64,000 bases of DNA from Sabellastarte sp. h YS-2021 (Eukaryota; Annelida; Polychaeta; Sabellida; Sabellidae). The translations under genes were made by a program, and so were the position numbers. Under the pieces are notes generated by a model. That model was not told the DNA's origin. It did no database searches and was given only the letters and a program-made list of their open reading frames with translations. Position 1 is the stretch's first letter. Each line of letters starts with the position of its first letter. The stretch is taken from the NCBI GenBank assembly GCA_964017235.1, contig OZ024929.1:66993603-67057602 (forward strand), given 5' to 3'. This document shows, piece after piece, positions 45,115-54,863 of this stretch.

Positions 45115-45790
45115 TTGATATTGGCTTCATATATCGAACAGCAAACGGACTTTATAACTACCATACCCAGATGCCATTTTGTCACTTTTTTCTCAGAAAA
45201 AAGTAAGATCAGGGACTCCTTTTCTAACACTGACTCCTTCAGTCTTTCTGCTCCACCTGATGCACCTAATTTTGACTTTTTAAAATCTGTTTCTGAGGAT
45301 GAAGTTCGAATAGTAATCATCAAATCAACAACAAAATCTTGCTTGACAGAGATCCATGGCCTACTTTTCTGGTTAAGGAGTGCTTACATATTCTCTTGCC
45401 CTCAATTACTAAGCTTGTCAATTGTTCCCTATCTGAAGGAATAGTCACATATGGTTTCAAAAAAGCTATTGTCTCTCCATTGATTGAAAAGGTCTCACTA
45501 ACACCTAATGAATTAAAAAACTATCGACCCATGTTTGGCTTGAGCTTCATCTCTAAAGTTGTCGAGCGTGTAGTGGCTTCTCAGTTAGATGATGATTGCA
45601 TTTCCAATGGACTTAAAAATGTCAGTCTGTCAGGCTATAAGCACGGTCACTCGACCGAAACTGCATTGTTGTCAATTAAGAATGATACAAAGTCCCACAG
45701 CTGTTTAAAAACAGTGATTCTGTGCACTTTAGTTTATCCCCCATATCCAGAGACTTTGATTGATAGGAGAATGCTCATTAGTATGTAAAC
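45115..45790 (+). pseudogene. L2/CR1-type LINE RT fragment (fingers/palm start)
   Basis: Two overlapping frames with a frameshift near 45340. The first reads FFSEKSKIRDSFSNTDSF and FLKSVSEDEVRIVIIKS. The second reads DPWPTFLVKECLHILLPSIT, SPLIEKVSLTPNELKNYRPM, SFISKVVERVVASQL and HSTETALLSIKND. This is the start of an L2/CR1-type RT, truncated before the first catalytic Asp. It is plausibly the same family as the split LINE at 25-32 kb. Confidence 0.85.
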
Positions 45791-46328
45791 AAAGATTTCC
45801 ACTGCACTCTTTGCATTATTTAAGCATAATATAACATATTATTTATTGGGAGTTTTAATCAGTAAAAAAGTTAAATATCTGGAAAGTGTTCCCGTCTTAC
45901 TATGCACAATTTTCTTCGTATCTGAACATATTGTGAAGTACAGACGATTGCCGTTCTTCACGTAACAGCTTACGGGGAATTCCGGTGTTTAGTGTCAGCG
46001 TTAGGTTTTAGTACTCCCCATATTATGGACTTTGGTACAATGTTCCGGTTGGAAATGTATTTTATTATCTGAATCTGGTAAAATGTTAAATCTAACCTAA
46101 AGTATGAGGTGGACAGTGTCCTGGCTTCAGGAACATGATGGGTAGTGGTGTAAGAGTTATCAGGTGAAGCTTTATGTTTAAATTCTGTCTGTAAGTAGTG
46201 TTTGTACTGATGTACTTAAGATATCCTTTTGGCGCAATTTAGATACCCAGTGCTTTTGCGCCAAATCTTGTAAGCACCTGTTCCCTGTCAATCTTAATAT
46301 TTTTTTGTGGGTGGAGCTTACACTTTAT

Positions 46329-46373
46329 CCAATCAAATCCAAGTGTTTAGAGCAACTGTTAGGGGTATATAAA
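46329..46373 (+). promoter_or_regulatory. LTR promoter: CCAAT and TATA boxes
   Basis: CCAAT (46329-46333) is followed 32 bp later by TATATAAA (46366-46373). A transcript would start near 46395-46400. The same pair is in the 3' LTR at 57348-57392. Confidence 0.75.
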
Positions 46374-47627
46374 CACTGACACCTCAGATTTTGGGGCTTT
46401 TTTCTGTTTGGTTGCTCTTTGGTAAGCACGTATTTTAGTGTTTGCAAAGGGTGTAAAACACGAGTTAGTGCATCTAAATTCCAAATTGGTATTAAATTGT
46501 TGGGTTTGGAAAGTGTTTGCTAATATTAGTTGTGGTAGTAAATTAAATCATTGGATAGACCTTTTATGGTTTTGAATCCAGTTTTTTTACACTGCTTTGG
46601 ATATAATTCTTGATTATAAAAATTCCTATCCGGAATTTTAAAGTAATATTGTGTGGTTGTGCCGGTGGCCACTTGTATTTTTCGGTTTTGCGTGGGTAAG
46701 TAATTATTGTGGATAAATACCCGTAGCCATGAGTATTCTTATCTACTGTGTTTTGGGTTAGTATATTAAAACTTTTAGTAATATTAACTTTTATAACTTT
46801 TCTTGATTTCTTAATATCTAAATTTAACAGTTTGTACATTGTCTGAAGTGCACGTATTAATATTGTATCGTTTTTACTATCTGACTAGTACGGAAGTTAC
46901 TAAGTATAGCGTGTAGTACTTGTCAGTAAAGTATTTCTTAGTTGTGTGGCAGTAACTTACGTTTTTGCCAAATATTACAGTCTTTAGGACTTTAAACAAG
47001 GGAGTTTATATTTATAATAGTCCAGTGGCGTACGATACGTATATATTTGATACTTTGTATTTAGCTGACCGGTATAGAGGTCATTATCAGTCAACCGGAC
47101 CAGGTTGTCGGTGTCATTGCTTGATCAGATAGATCAGTAGGTTTAGTTGACCGGGGTAGGTCAGCTGGGTTGACGGCTTAGTCAACAGCTTATACAAAAC
47201 TAGAAGGTGTCTAGAAAATACATCAGGTGGTATTGTCCTAGTGCACAGGTCATACTAGCCACTGCGTGTTTAGTCTTAACATACTGATATATTCAGTATT
47301 GAAGTTAGTACGGCGACCACTGGCTAACATAACACGATAGTGCAAATTCGCTCCCCTTTACGATGGCAAGTTAAGTAAGGAGTTGTTAATATTATGCCAC
47401 AGTATTATACATTTTAGTGCACACTTAGGAGGGTGTACAAACTTTCATGTATTATTTCAATTTTCATTCATTTACCTAACCCAAGTGTTGGTAGACGGTA
47501 TTCACATTTTGGGTATTTTATTCATATATGCGTACAGTACTGTAACTTAATTTTCTGTGCTCTAATCTACATTGGAATATTTGATTGTGTTTGACCGTCT
47601 TCGTCATAATTGCATTTCTAATTTATT

Positions 47628-47960
47628 GTATCAACTTGTTGGATTACTCATTTAACTTGTACTTTATCAACTTGTTGTATTACTCATTTAACTTGTACTT
47701 TACCAACTTGTTGGATTACTCATTTAACTTGTACTTTACCAACTTGTTGGATTACTCATTTAACTTGTACTTTATCAACTTGTTGGATTACTCATTTAAC
47801 TTGTACTTTATCAACTTGTTGGATTACTCATTTAACTTGTACTTTATCAACTTGTTGGATTATTCATTTAACTTGTACTTTATCAACTTGTTAATTACTC
47901 ATTTGACTTGTACTTTATCAACTTGTTGGTTACTCAATTGACTTGTACCTTATCAACCTG
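47628..47960. repeat. 36-bp tandem array in 5' LTR, about nine units
   Basis: Unit: TCAACTTGTTGGATTACTCA then 'tttaacttgtacttta'. The last units are diverged. 36 bp is a multiple of 3, which yields a 118-codon hydrophobic repeat ORF that I regard as fortuitous. Confidence 0.9.
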
Positions 47961-48533
47961 GTGGTTACTTGTTGATTTGTACTTTATGTACATGGTGGTA
48001 TGTTGATGAATCGTTAACTTCCAGTCATCGTTAAATTATTGTACTTGTTATTGTTGGACTTTAAAGTAATATATTTGCCTTATGTTGTTGTTACTGTTGT
48101 TGGTTTTTTTTTAGTCCTTACCTTGTTGTGTATCTAATACATATATATATATACTTGTTGATATTCAATAAATTGGACTGAATTATATATCAAGGCTGTT
48201 ATAACTTGCTAGTCTTTCAGACTACTTGTGTTGCCCTAATATATTTAAATTGGAGAATCATTGCCTAGTGGTTGAGTCACTTGTATCTTTGGACAAACGG
48301 ATATTGAATGCTTGGTTGACTGGGTGCCAGTCCAACTGAGGCATTAGTATCCACCTCTTAAAGGTCACAGGACTTGGTGATCTTCTCATTAACGTGGGTG
48401 AAAAGAATGAACCTTGGGCATAACAGCCCAAACCAAAGGTCAAGGTTACTGGTATTGGTGCTAGTAGTATACTAGCTGGGGGCTCGAAACTTTGGATAGT
48501 CCTAAGTAGTAACCCCAAGGTTGGGCCGTTACA

Positions 48534-49331
48534 TTTTTGGGGGCTCGTCCGGGATCCTTTTCTTAAGAGGTTTATGTGTAAGTGAAGGACATTTAATATT
48601 GCATAACATTGGTGTGTTGGTGACATGTTGTGTGCTTGATTAATTGTTGTATTCATGTATTGCAGGTCCAGTTGTGTATAATTATACAGTTAGGACCATC
48701 GTAAATTGTACTTGACTGTTTTTGTGTTTGACCTTGAAAGTTACGGAGTAACTTAGGTCATATTTGTCCTGTCTATAATTGACAATCTGCTACGGATTGC
48801 GTTTGTGTTTAGTTAATTCTGTTTATTTGTTGTAGGTCCAGTTGTGAATAACTGCATATTTAGGACTGCTGTGAATCTCTTGTGATTGTTTCTGTGTGTG
48901 TGGCCTTCCAAGTTACGAAGTAACTGTTAGTCATATTTGTGCTGTCCCTGTATGATTGAGAGTCACAAAGTGACAGTATTCCAGTCATTGTTAAATCATA
49001 TATCTGTTTCATGTTTTAGGTTGTGTCCTGTTCATCAATGTTCCAGAAATTGTTACGTTAGTAACATCTGGTGAGCTGAGGCTCTACTCAGTGATTGTGC
49101 CATCATTATACTGTTGGTTGTTTCATTTCGTCTTGCATCATGTTAGTGACTATTATTTAATTTCATGTGATTTGTCACGCCAGTGACCAAAATAGAAATA
49201 GTATTCACATTGTGAAACTGTTATATTGTGTTGTGTGTGCTGAACTGTCGGATATTAACAGTTACGAAAGTAACGTTTTTAACATTGTATACAGTGATTC
49301 TGTTGTCTGTCTAGAGAGTGAAACTGACAGT
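48534..49331 (+). other. Leader region: splice donor, 175-bp duplication and six small hairpins
   Basis: A strong donor GTAAGT lies at 48578-48583, 22 nt after the primer site. Two related segments of about 175 bp start at 48661 and 48835 ('gcaggtccagttgtg.ataa'). Six short stem-loops of the form GTYAC-(3-4 nt)-GTRAC lie at 48740-48752, 48912-48924, 48962-48974, 49052-49065, 49174-49187 and 49261-49274. In retroelements such leaders hold dimerisation and packaging signals; that role is inferred here. Confidence 0.7.
48538..48555 (+). promoter_or_regulatory. Primer-binding site, tRNA-Pro
   Basis: TGGGGGCTCGTCCGGGAT is the complement of the 3' end of tRNA-Pro including CCA (...ATCCCGGACGAGCCCCCA). 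It begins 4 nt after the LTR end, the same spacing as in the remnant at 41902-41923. Confidence 0.9.
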
Positions 49332-50762
49332 ATGACTGAGACAAACTCAATTCATCGTGTAGATGATGAGGTGTCATTCCGGGTAAATAACCATGCAGGG
49401 ATGATTAACAATAGTGCTCATGAATCACCCCATACACTAAATGAGCTGTTACCGAATAATAACAATGTTGGGACAGATAGGCATGAGGAAGCTTCATTAG
49501 AGGCTGGGGATAGACTTGGCAGTATGGAAGGGATATCTAGGGAACTGAAATCTGAGTTGTGTGAATTAGTCAAGAATGTAGTTAGAGAAGAATTGCAGAG
49601 ACCAAGATGTCCCCCAGCAGCCCATTCTGATGAGATAAGATCCCCTGTTGTAGATAGTGTTGCAGCAGAAGGCAGGCCAAGAAGTGCCAGAAGCTCATGG
49701 CCGAGATATGGTGAGTATCGTCACCCAAGTGAAGGACGATCGCAGTCCCGGAGGATGCAAGATAGCATCTCTCCAAGAGGTTTGTATGAACATGATAGTT
49801 TCAGAGGACAGAACAGAGATAATGGTCAGTTTCATGACTGGCAACCAAGACGCCCAAGGTATGAAGGAGGGCCACATTATGCTAGAGAGGATCTCAGTAT
49901 AAAGGTAAGATCTTATGACCCAAAAGAAGTTGATTGGTTAACCTACAAAGGACATTTTGAGGCAGTTGCAAATCAAGCTGCTTGGTCTGCGCGGACCTCT
50001 TGCGCTAGGCTGATGAGCGCTTTGCCAGGTAGTTTGACTGGAGTAGTGGCAGGATTACCTGAGCCTATAAGGTATGTAGATTTAGTAGCAAGGCTAGATG
50101 CTATCCATGGAATCTCAAATTCCAGAGAAGATGCCATTCTCAAGCTCGGTAGTTGTCGTAAGGAGGGAGATGAGAACATCCCTCTGTTTGCTGAGAGAGT
50201 TCGACAGCTGGTGGAGAGAGCATACCCGGATTTTTCAAATGTAGGTAAAGAGGAGCAAGCATTGCGTATCTTTTTACAAGGATTGCCAGCACGTCATGAC
50301 ATGCGCTTACACATGCGCATGAAAAGTTTCAGGAGTCTTCGTGAGGCTTCCGAGTATGGCGCACGATTAGAACAGGTAATTAAGGATGAGAAATTTCAGG
50401 AGAACAGGAGACCAATCATTTCCAGGAGTGCAGCAGATACACACGGTGAGTATGATGAGGTGTTAGTCAGGCTGTGTAACGACATTTCACAGGTGAAGAC
50501 AAATCAGGAGAAATGTTACAACTCTGTAAAATCGTTTCAAGACAAACTGGTTGACAGATCAGATGCAGGAGATGGTAAGAAGCAGGTAAAAAGCAAGGAT
50601 GGAAAAGCTGTTGCTACGGGAGGTACTGCAAAGGGTAAGCAAAGGACAAAGGAGAATAGTCCTTGTTTCTTTTGTTCTGAGATGGGTCATTGGAAGAATG
50701 AGTGCCCGCATCGCGCGAAGGTAGGTTCCCCAAAAAGTGACAAAAAGAGTTTAAACTGTTAA
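49332..50762 (+). CDS. gag: Gag polyprotein (capsid and nucleocapsid)
   Basis: 476 codons from the first in-frame ATG (49332, A at -3). The frame is open back to 49167, but that stretch has no ATG and holds two leader hairpins. The N-terminal third is polar. A capsid-like helical domain follows, from SIKVRSYDPKEVDWLTYKG through LVARLDAIHG, DENIPLFAERVRQLVERAYP and ALRIFLQGLP. The C-terminus is Lys-rich with one CCHC zinc knuckle, CFFCSEMGHWKNEC (residues 445-458), as in RNA-binding nucleocapsids. It assembles the virus-like particle and packages RNA. The frame ends AGT-TTA-AAC-TGT-TAA, containing the frameshift heptamer. Confidence 0.92.
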   Translation: MTETNSIHRVDDEVSFRVNNHAGMINNSAHESPHTLNELLPNNNNVGTDRHEEASLEAGDRLGSMEGISRELKSELCELVKNVVREELQRPRCPPAAHSDEIRSPVVDSVAAEGRPRSARSSWPRYGEYRHPSEGRSQSRRMQDSISPRGLYEHDSFRGQNRDNGQFHDWQPRRPRYEGGPHYAREDLSIKVRSYDPKEVDWLTYKGHFEAVANQAAWSARTSCARLMSALPGSLTGVVAGLPEPIRYVDLVARLDAIHGISNSREDAILKLGSCRKEGDENIPLFAERVRQLVERAYPDFSNVGKEEQALRIFLQGLPARHDMRLHMRMKSFRSLREASEYGARLEQVIKDEKFQENRRPIISRSAADTHGEYDEVLVRLCNDISQVKTNQEKCYNSVKSFQDKLVDRSDAGDGKKQVKSKDGKAVATGGTAKGKQRTKENSPCFFCSEMGHWKNECPHRAKVGSPKSDKKSLNC

Positions 50763-50789
50763 GGGACTTCTCTGTGGAGCAAGAGAGTC
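50750..50789 (+). promoter_or_regulatory. -1 ribosomal frameshift signal, gag to pol
   Basis: Slippery heptamer T-TTA-AAC (50750-50756) lies in the gag frame, two codons before the gag stop. After an 8-nt spacer comes a stem-loop: GACTTCTCT (50765-50773) pairs with AGAGAGTC (50782-50789), with one bulged T and an 8-nt loop. The pol frame is -1 relative to gag and is open from 50741, so it overlaps the heptamer. It has no ATG near its start. Confidence 0.85.
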
Positions 50790-53700
50790 TACAGGCCATT
50801 AACCAAGCTCCATCAAATCAGGAAGAAACAGTTAGGGAAGAGGTGAACAAAAAAGTTTATCTAAGGTTTAGTACCAAGAATAATGGTAAGTCAGAGTTAA
50901 ATACTGTCGCTATACCCCAAAGAGGTATATATATTGATGCTGATCTTATGAGTAAGGAGACTTCATTACCAGTGACTACAGTGAGTATTTTGATTGATAG
51001 TGGCTCCTCAAGATCTTTACTCAGTAGAGAAGTGTATGAGAGGCTCCCAAAGGAGGTAAAGCCTCAACTTAGGGAAACAGTTCATTGTGTTAAGCTGGCT
51101 GATGGCAGTACACAAAATTGTTATGGTACAGTGAGAATACCAGTAGTTATTGTTGGAGACATTACAGTGATTGAATTTGTAGTTGGTGATTTTTCTGATA
51201 TGGCTATACTGGGTATGGTAGATCTACAACAGTTAGGGTTTAGATTGGACTTTCAGTCTCTAACCTTGTGGAAGGGAGGTTTAAATATCCCGGTTGTTGA
51301 CGTGAGGCATAATCCACTATCCAGGAAGGTAATAGTCGGGGAATCTCTAGTATTACCGGCAAGGAAAGAGTGTATCATTAAAGGTCATATTATGAACAGG
51401 GGTCAACAGGAAAGTGATATATTTAAGGGTACTTTCATGTTGGAAAATGTACAGTCCCTGATGAGGGAACCAGGTCTTGTGGTGGGTAGGACTGTTCATT
51501 GCACAACAGATAATTGGATACCAGTGGTGATGTACAACCCCCAGGATAACCCAGTTGTTGTTACACCAAAGACTGTGATTGGATTATTAGTGCCAGTGGA
51601 AGTGTCAGTGTCAAACAAGGATACATTAGAATCAAGTACTGAACCGGATATACATTTGCGCAAAACTGAATTGCTGGAGATGGAAATTCCAGACTTTCTG
51701 AGGGACGTGTACGAGAGAGGTAAAGTGCATCTGGATAACAATCAGTCATTGGAGTTTAAAAGGTGTTTGTACAGTTATAAGGATATTTTCTCCCAGAATG
51801 ATGAGGATATTGGACATACCAGTTTAGTGGAGCACACTATAGACACAGGGGAGGCAGAACCCATTCGTGTTCCACCACGCAGATTGGGACCCGAACAGAG
51901 GAAGGCTGCAGATGAACTGATAAAAGGGTTATTGGATCGCAAGTTGATTGAACCCAGTCAGTCACCTTGGGCTGCCCCTATTGTTATGGTGAAAAAGAAG
52001 GACGGTTCCTTTAGACTGTGTCTGGATTATAGAGTGACAGTTAACCGAGTGAGCAAGTTAGACGGATATCCAATTCCGCGGATAGACTCAAGCTTAGACT
52101 GTTTAGCCAATGCCAAATTCTTTTGTTCAACAGACTTAAGCTCCGGTTATTGGCAAATTCCAATGGCTGCCAGGGACAAAGAGAAGACTGCTTTTTGCCA
52201 CCAAAATGGACCGTCGGGAGGCTTGTACCACTGGAATGTACTTCCTTTTGGATTAAACTCGGCCCCAGCGACTTTTCAGAGAATGATGGATCACATGCTA
52301 TCTGATTTAAGGTATAAATCGTTGTTGATTTATCTAGATGATATCTGCTTGTTTGGGGTTACTTTTGAACAGACTTTAGCTAGACTGTGTGAGTATTTCG
52401 ACAGATTGCGGTCTGCAAATCTCAAGTTGAAGCCAAGCAAATGCGACTTTTTCCAGAAGGAGATCAAATTCTTGGGTCACCGGGTAAGTGAAGTAGGCAT
52501 TAGTACGGACCCCCAGAAGGTTGAGGCAGTCAAAGACTGGCCTACCCCAAAGACAGCTAGGCAAGTAAAAAGCTTCTTGGGGCTCGCATCATATTACAGA
52601 CGTTTCATTAACTCATTCTCCACTCTGGCTAAGCCTCTGACAGAATTAACCTCTTGCAAAAGAAAGTTTAAGTGGACGGAAGACTGCGAAAATTCCTTCC
52701 AGAAGCTCAAGGAGTGTTTAATCAGTGCACCAATTTTAGGCTATCCTCAGGAGGAAGGAGAGTTTATTGTGGATACAGACGCTTCTGATGTTGCGGTCGG
52801 TGGGGTATTATCGCAAGTACAACGACAAGAGGACGGTACTGAACTAGAAAAAGTGATAGCTTATGGTAGTCGTACCCTGAGCCCTCAAGAAGTAAATTAT
52901 TGCGTCACTAGACGTGAGTTGTTGGCAATTGTTCATCATCTGAAGTTGTGGAAATGCTACTTGTTGGGTAGGCATTTTAGGGTGAGAACTGACCACAGCT
53001 CTCTTAAATATTTACACAGGTTCAAAGAACCAGAGGGTCAATTGGCCAGATGGCTAGATTTTCTACAAACTTTTGACTTTGAGATTGTCCATAGGGCAGG
53101 AGTTGCTCATGGCAATGCGGATGGTTTAAGCCGGACAGAAGTATGTAAAAAGAAGAGTTGTTACTGTAGGGACTTGACTGAATTCTCATATGATCCACCA
53201 GTTGTTATAGAGACTAAAGTAGATAAGGTGGACCGTATGGTTCAAGTGGACTTAGACAATGAAGTAGTAGTTAGGACTACTCAGGTTGAGTTTGATTGGT
53301 CACCATTAGAGATGAGTGAAGCCCAGAAAAATGATGCTGAAATTGATCCAGTTTATCAGGTGGTAAATGTCAATTCTCAGGTTGAGTGGAAAAATGTGTC
53401 TAACACTAGTGTGGGTACAAAACTTTTACTCATGGAGAGAGATAGACTGGTAGTTCGGGAAGGGTTACTGTATAGGAAGTGGGAACACAACTTGGGTAAA
53501 GGTTATTGGTATCAGCTAGTTCTACCCTCTCCATACAGGGAGAAAGCGTTAAGGCTACTACATGATAATGTCACCAGTGGGCATTTAGGTGTAAGGAAGA
53601 CATATTTGAAGGTCAGGGCTAGATTTTATTGGCCTTCTATGAGAGAGTTCATTAGAAGATGGGTCGTTACTTGTGATGTTTGTCAACAACGTAAGGGGCC

Positions 53701-54751
53701 CACCAAGAAGCCAAAAGGTAAGATGCAGGAGTATTTGGTAGGTACTCCAAATGAAAGAATTGCCATGGATGTTATGGGGCCATTTTCCGTTACGGATAAC
53801 AATAATAGGTGGCTTTTGGTCATTGGTGATTTGTTTACCAGGTACAGTATGGCAATCCCAACCCCGAATTTGACAGCTCCAACTATAGCAGAAGCTGTGG
53901 TTGTTAACTGGGTCTCTTTATTTGGAGTCCCCCTGGAGATACATACTGATAGAGCTGCATATTTTGAGGGAAGTGTGTTCCATGATATGTGCAGGTTGTT
54001 AGGAATACATAAGACTAGGACTACTGCTTTCAGACCTCAGTCTGATGGTTTTATTGAAAGGTTGAATCAAACCTTAAATAACATGTTAAATTGTGTCATA
54101 CAAGATAACCCATTTAGTTGGGATATACTGGTAAAAATGTGTGTGTTAGCGTATAACTCTAGTGCTCAAGAGTCTGTCGGGGAGAGCCCCGCTATGTTAA
54201 TGTTTGGACGGGAGCTGAGGCTTCCAATTGATGTTATATCACCGGCGGTAGGTGATACGGGTAAGTATAGAAACTCAAGTGACTATGCTCAGCAATTGAA
54301 GGTAAGATTGGAACAGGTATTTGAAAGTGCAAGACATTGCATGAAGAAGGCTACTCTTAAACAACAGCGTTGTTATAATAATAGACTAAAGCAAAATGTA
54401 TTTGTACCTGGGTCACTTGTGTATCTGTTCAATGTGGTAAAAGGTAAATCACCAAAAGAAAACTATCTGAAATGGAAAGGACCTTATGTGGTCACCAAGA
54501 AGTACTCGGAAGCAGTCTATCAAATCAGGCGGAACAGTAAGTCAAAACCTTTAGTTGTTAACCATGATAAACTAAAGCCAGCTCATCCAAGAGATGATAT
54601 AGATACCTCATGGATTAGAAAAATACCAGGTAATGAAAGGCAGTTGTCAGTTGTTGAGGCTGAACTGGATTCTGAAGATGAGCTACAAAGCAGGCCGTCA
54701 AGAAGCTGTAAAGCCCCGGATCGGCTAGGGGAATGGTATTATGGTAAATAG
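50774..54751 (+). CDS. pol: Pol polyprotein (protease, RT, RNase H, integrase)
   Basis: About 1325 codons counted from a GTG at 50774; the frame is open from 50741 and is probably entered by frameshifting. Domains: aspartic protease ILIDSGSSRSLL (Asp75); RT with FRLCLDYRVTVN, FCSTDLSSGYWQI, LPFGLNSAPATFQRMM and YLDD (520-523); RNase H with VDTDASDVAVGGVL, RRELLAIVHHLK and RTDHSSLKYL; integrase with an H-H-C-C zinc domain (ending CDVCQQRKG), then catalytic D999, D1059 and E1095, a perfect DD35E spacing. A GPY/F-type C-terminus (YLKWKGPYVVTKKY) follows. There is no chromodomain. All catalytic residues checked are present, so the enzyme set looks functional. Confidence 0.95.
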   Translation: MEQESLQAINQAPSNQEETVREEVNKKVYLRFSTKNNGKSELNTVAIPQRGIYIDADLMSKETSLPVTTVSILIDSGSSRSLLSREVYERLPKEVKPQLRETVHCVKLADGSTQNCYGTVRIPVVIVGDITVIEFVVGDFSDMAILGMVDLQQLGFRLDFQSLTLWKGGLNIPVVDVRHNPLSRKVIVGESLVLPARKECIIKGHIMNRGQQESDIFKGTFMLENVQSLMREPGLVVGRTVHCTTDNWIPVVMYNPQDNPVVVTPKTVIGLLVPVEVSVSNKDTLESSTEPDIHLRKTELLEMEIPDFLRDVYERGKVHLDNNQSLEFKRCLYSYKDIFSQNDEDIGHTSLVEHTIDTGEAEPIRVPPRRLGPEQRKAADELIKGLLDRKLIEPSQSPWAAPIVMVKKKDGSFRLCLDYRVTVNRVSKLDGYPIPRIDSSLDCLANAKFFCSTDLSSGYWQIPMAARDKEKTAFCHQNGPSGGLYHWNVLPFGLNSAPATFQRMMDHMLSDLRYKSLLIYLDDICLFGVTFEQTLARLCEYFDRLRSANLKLKPSKCDFFQKEIKFLGHRVSEVGISTDPQKVEAVKDWPTPKTARQVKSFLGLASYYRRFINSFSTLAKPLTELTSCKRKFKWTEDCENSFQKLKECLISAPILGYPQEEGEFIVDTDASDVAVGGVLSQVQRQEDGTELEKVIAYGSRTLSPQEVNYCVTRRELLAIVHHLKLWKCYLLGRHFRVRTDHSSLKYLHRFKEPEGQLARWLDFLQTFDFEIVHRAGVAHGNADGLSRTEVCKKKSCYCRDLTEFSYDPPVVIETKVDKVDRMVQVDLDNEVVVRTTQVEFDWSPLEMSEAQKNDAEIDPVYQVVNVNSQVEWKNVSNTSVGTKLLLMERDRLVVREGLLYRKWEHNLGKGYWYQLVLPSPYREKALRLLHDNVTSGHLGVRKTYLKVRARFYWPSMREFIRRWVVTCDVCQQRKGPTKKPKGKMQEYLVGTPNERIAMDVMGPFSVTDNNNRWLLVIGDLFTRYSMAIPTPNLTAPTIAEAVVVNWVSLFGVPLEIHTDRAAYFEGSVFHDMCRLLGIHKTRTTAFRPQSDGFIERLNQTLNNMLNCVIQDNPFSWDILVKMCVLAYNSSAQESVGESPAMLMFGRELRLPIDVISPAVGDTGKYRNSSDYAQQLKVRLEQVFESARHCMKKATLKQQRCYNNRLKQNVFVPGSLVYLFNVVKGKSPKENYLKWKGPYVVTKKYSEAVYQIRRNSKSKPLVVNHDKLKPAHPRDDIDTSWIRKIPGNERQLSVVEAELDSEDELQSRPSRSCKAPDRLGEWYYGK

Positions 54752-54839
54752 TTACTTTTAGATTTAAATACTGTAGTAAGGTAGGTGTCAAGGTAAGATA
54801 AGGTAAACATATGTGAGTAGAACCTACATAGGGTCCCCA

Positions 54840-54858
54840 TTTTATCTATTTATTTCAG
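54840..54858 (+). promoter_or_regulatory. Splice acceptor before ORF3
   Basis: Pyrimidine-rich tract and AG (ctatttatttcag) ending at 54858, followed by TTGAAATGG. It pairs in principle with GTAAGT at 48578-48583, which would remove gag and pol from the message. Confidence 0.65.
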
Positions 54859-54863
54859 TTGAA

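Larger units (their letters stand above)
45932..48533 (+). repeat. 5' LTR
   Basis: 2602 bp, unusually long. CCAAT at 46329-46333 and TATATAAA at 46366-46373 form a clear promoter about 435 bp in. AATAAA lies at 48167-48172, so the R region would be roughly 1.8 kb. A 36-bp tandem array (about 47628-47960) lies in R. Short ORFs inside (for example 47585-47941) are made by that array. Confidence 0.95.

Noticed and set aside
47585..47941. 118-codon hydrophobic repeat ORF (also 58604-58930)
   Set aside because: Product of the 36-bp LTR array. The copy in the 3' LTR is broken by a 5-bp insertion, so there is no constraint.
49167..49331. 55-codon extension of the first Gag
   Set aside because: It starts with GTG, contains no ATG, and includes two of the leader hairpins.
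54813..54863. 17-codon N-terminal extension of ORF3
   Set aside because: It begins with GTG and covers a pyrimidine tract and splice acceptor; ATG at 54864 is the sensible start.
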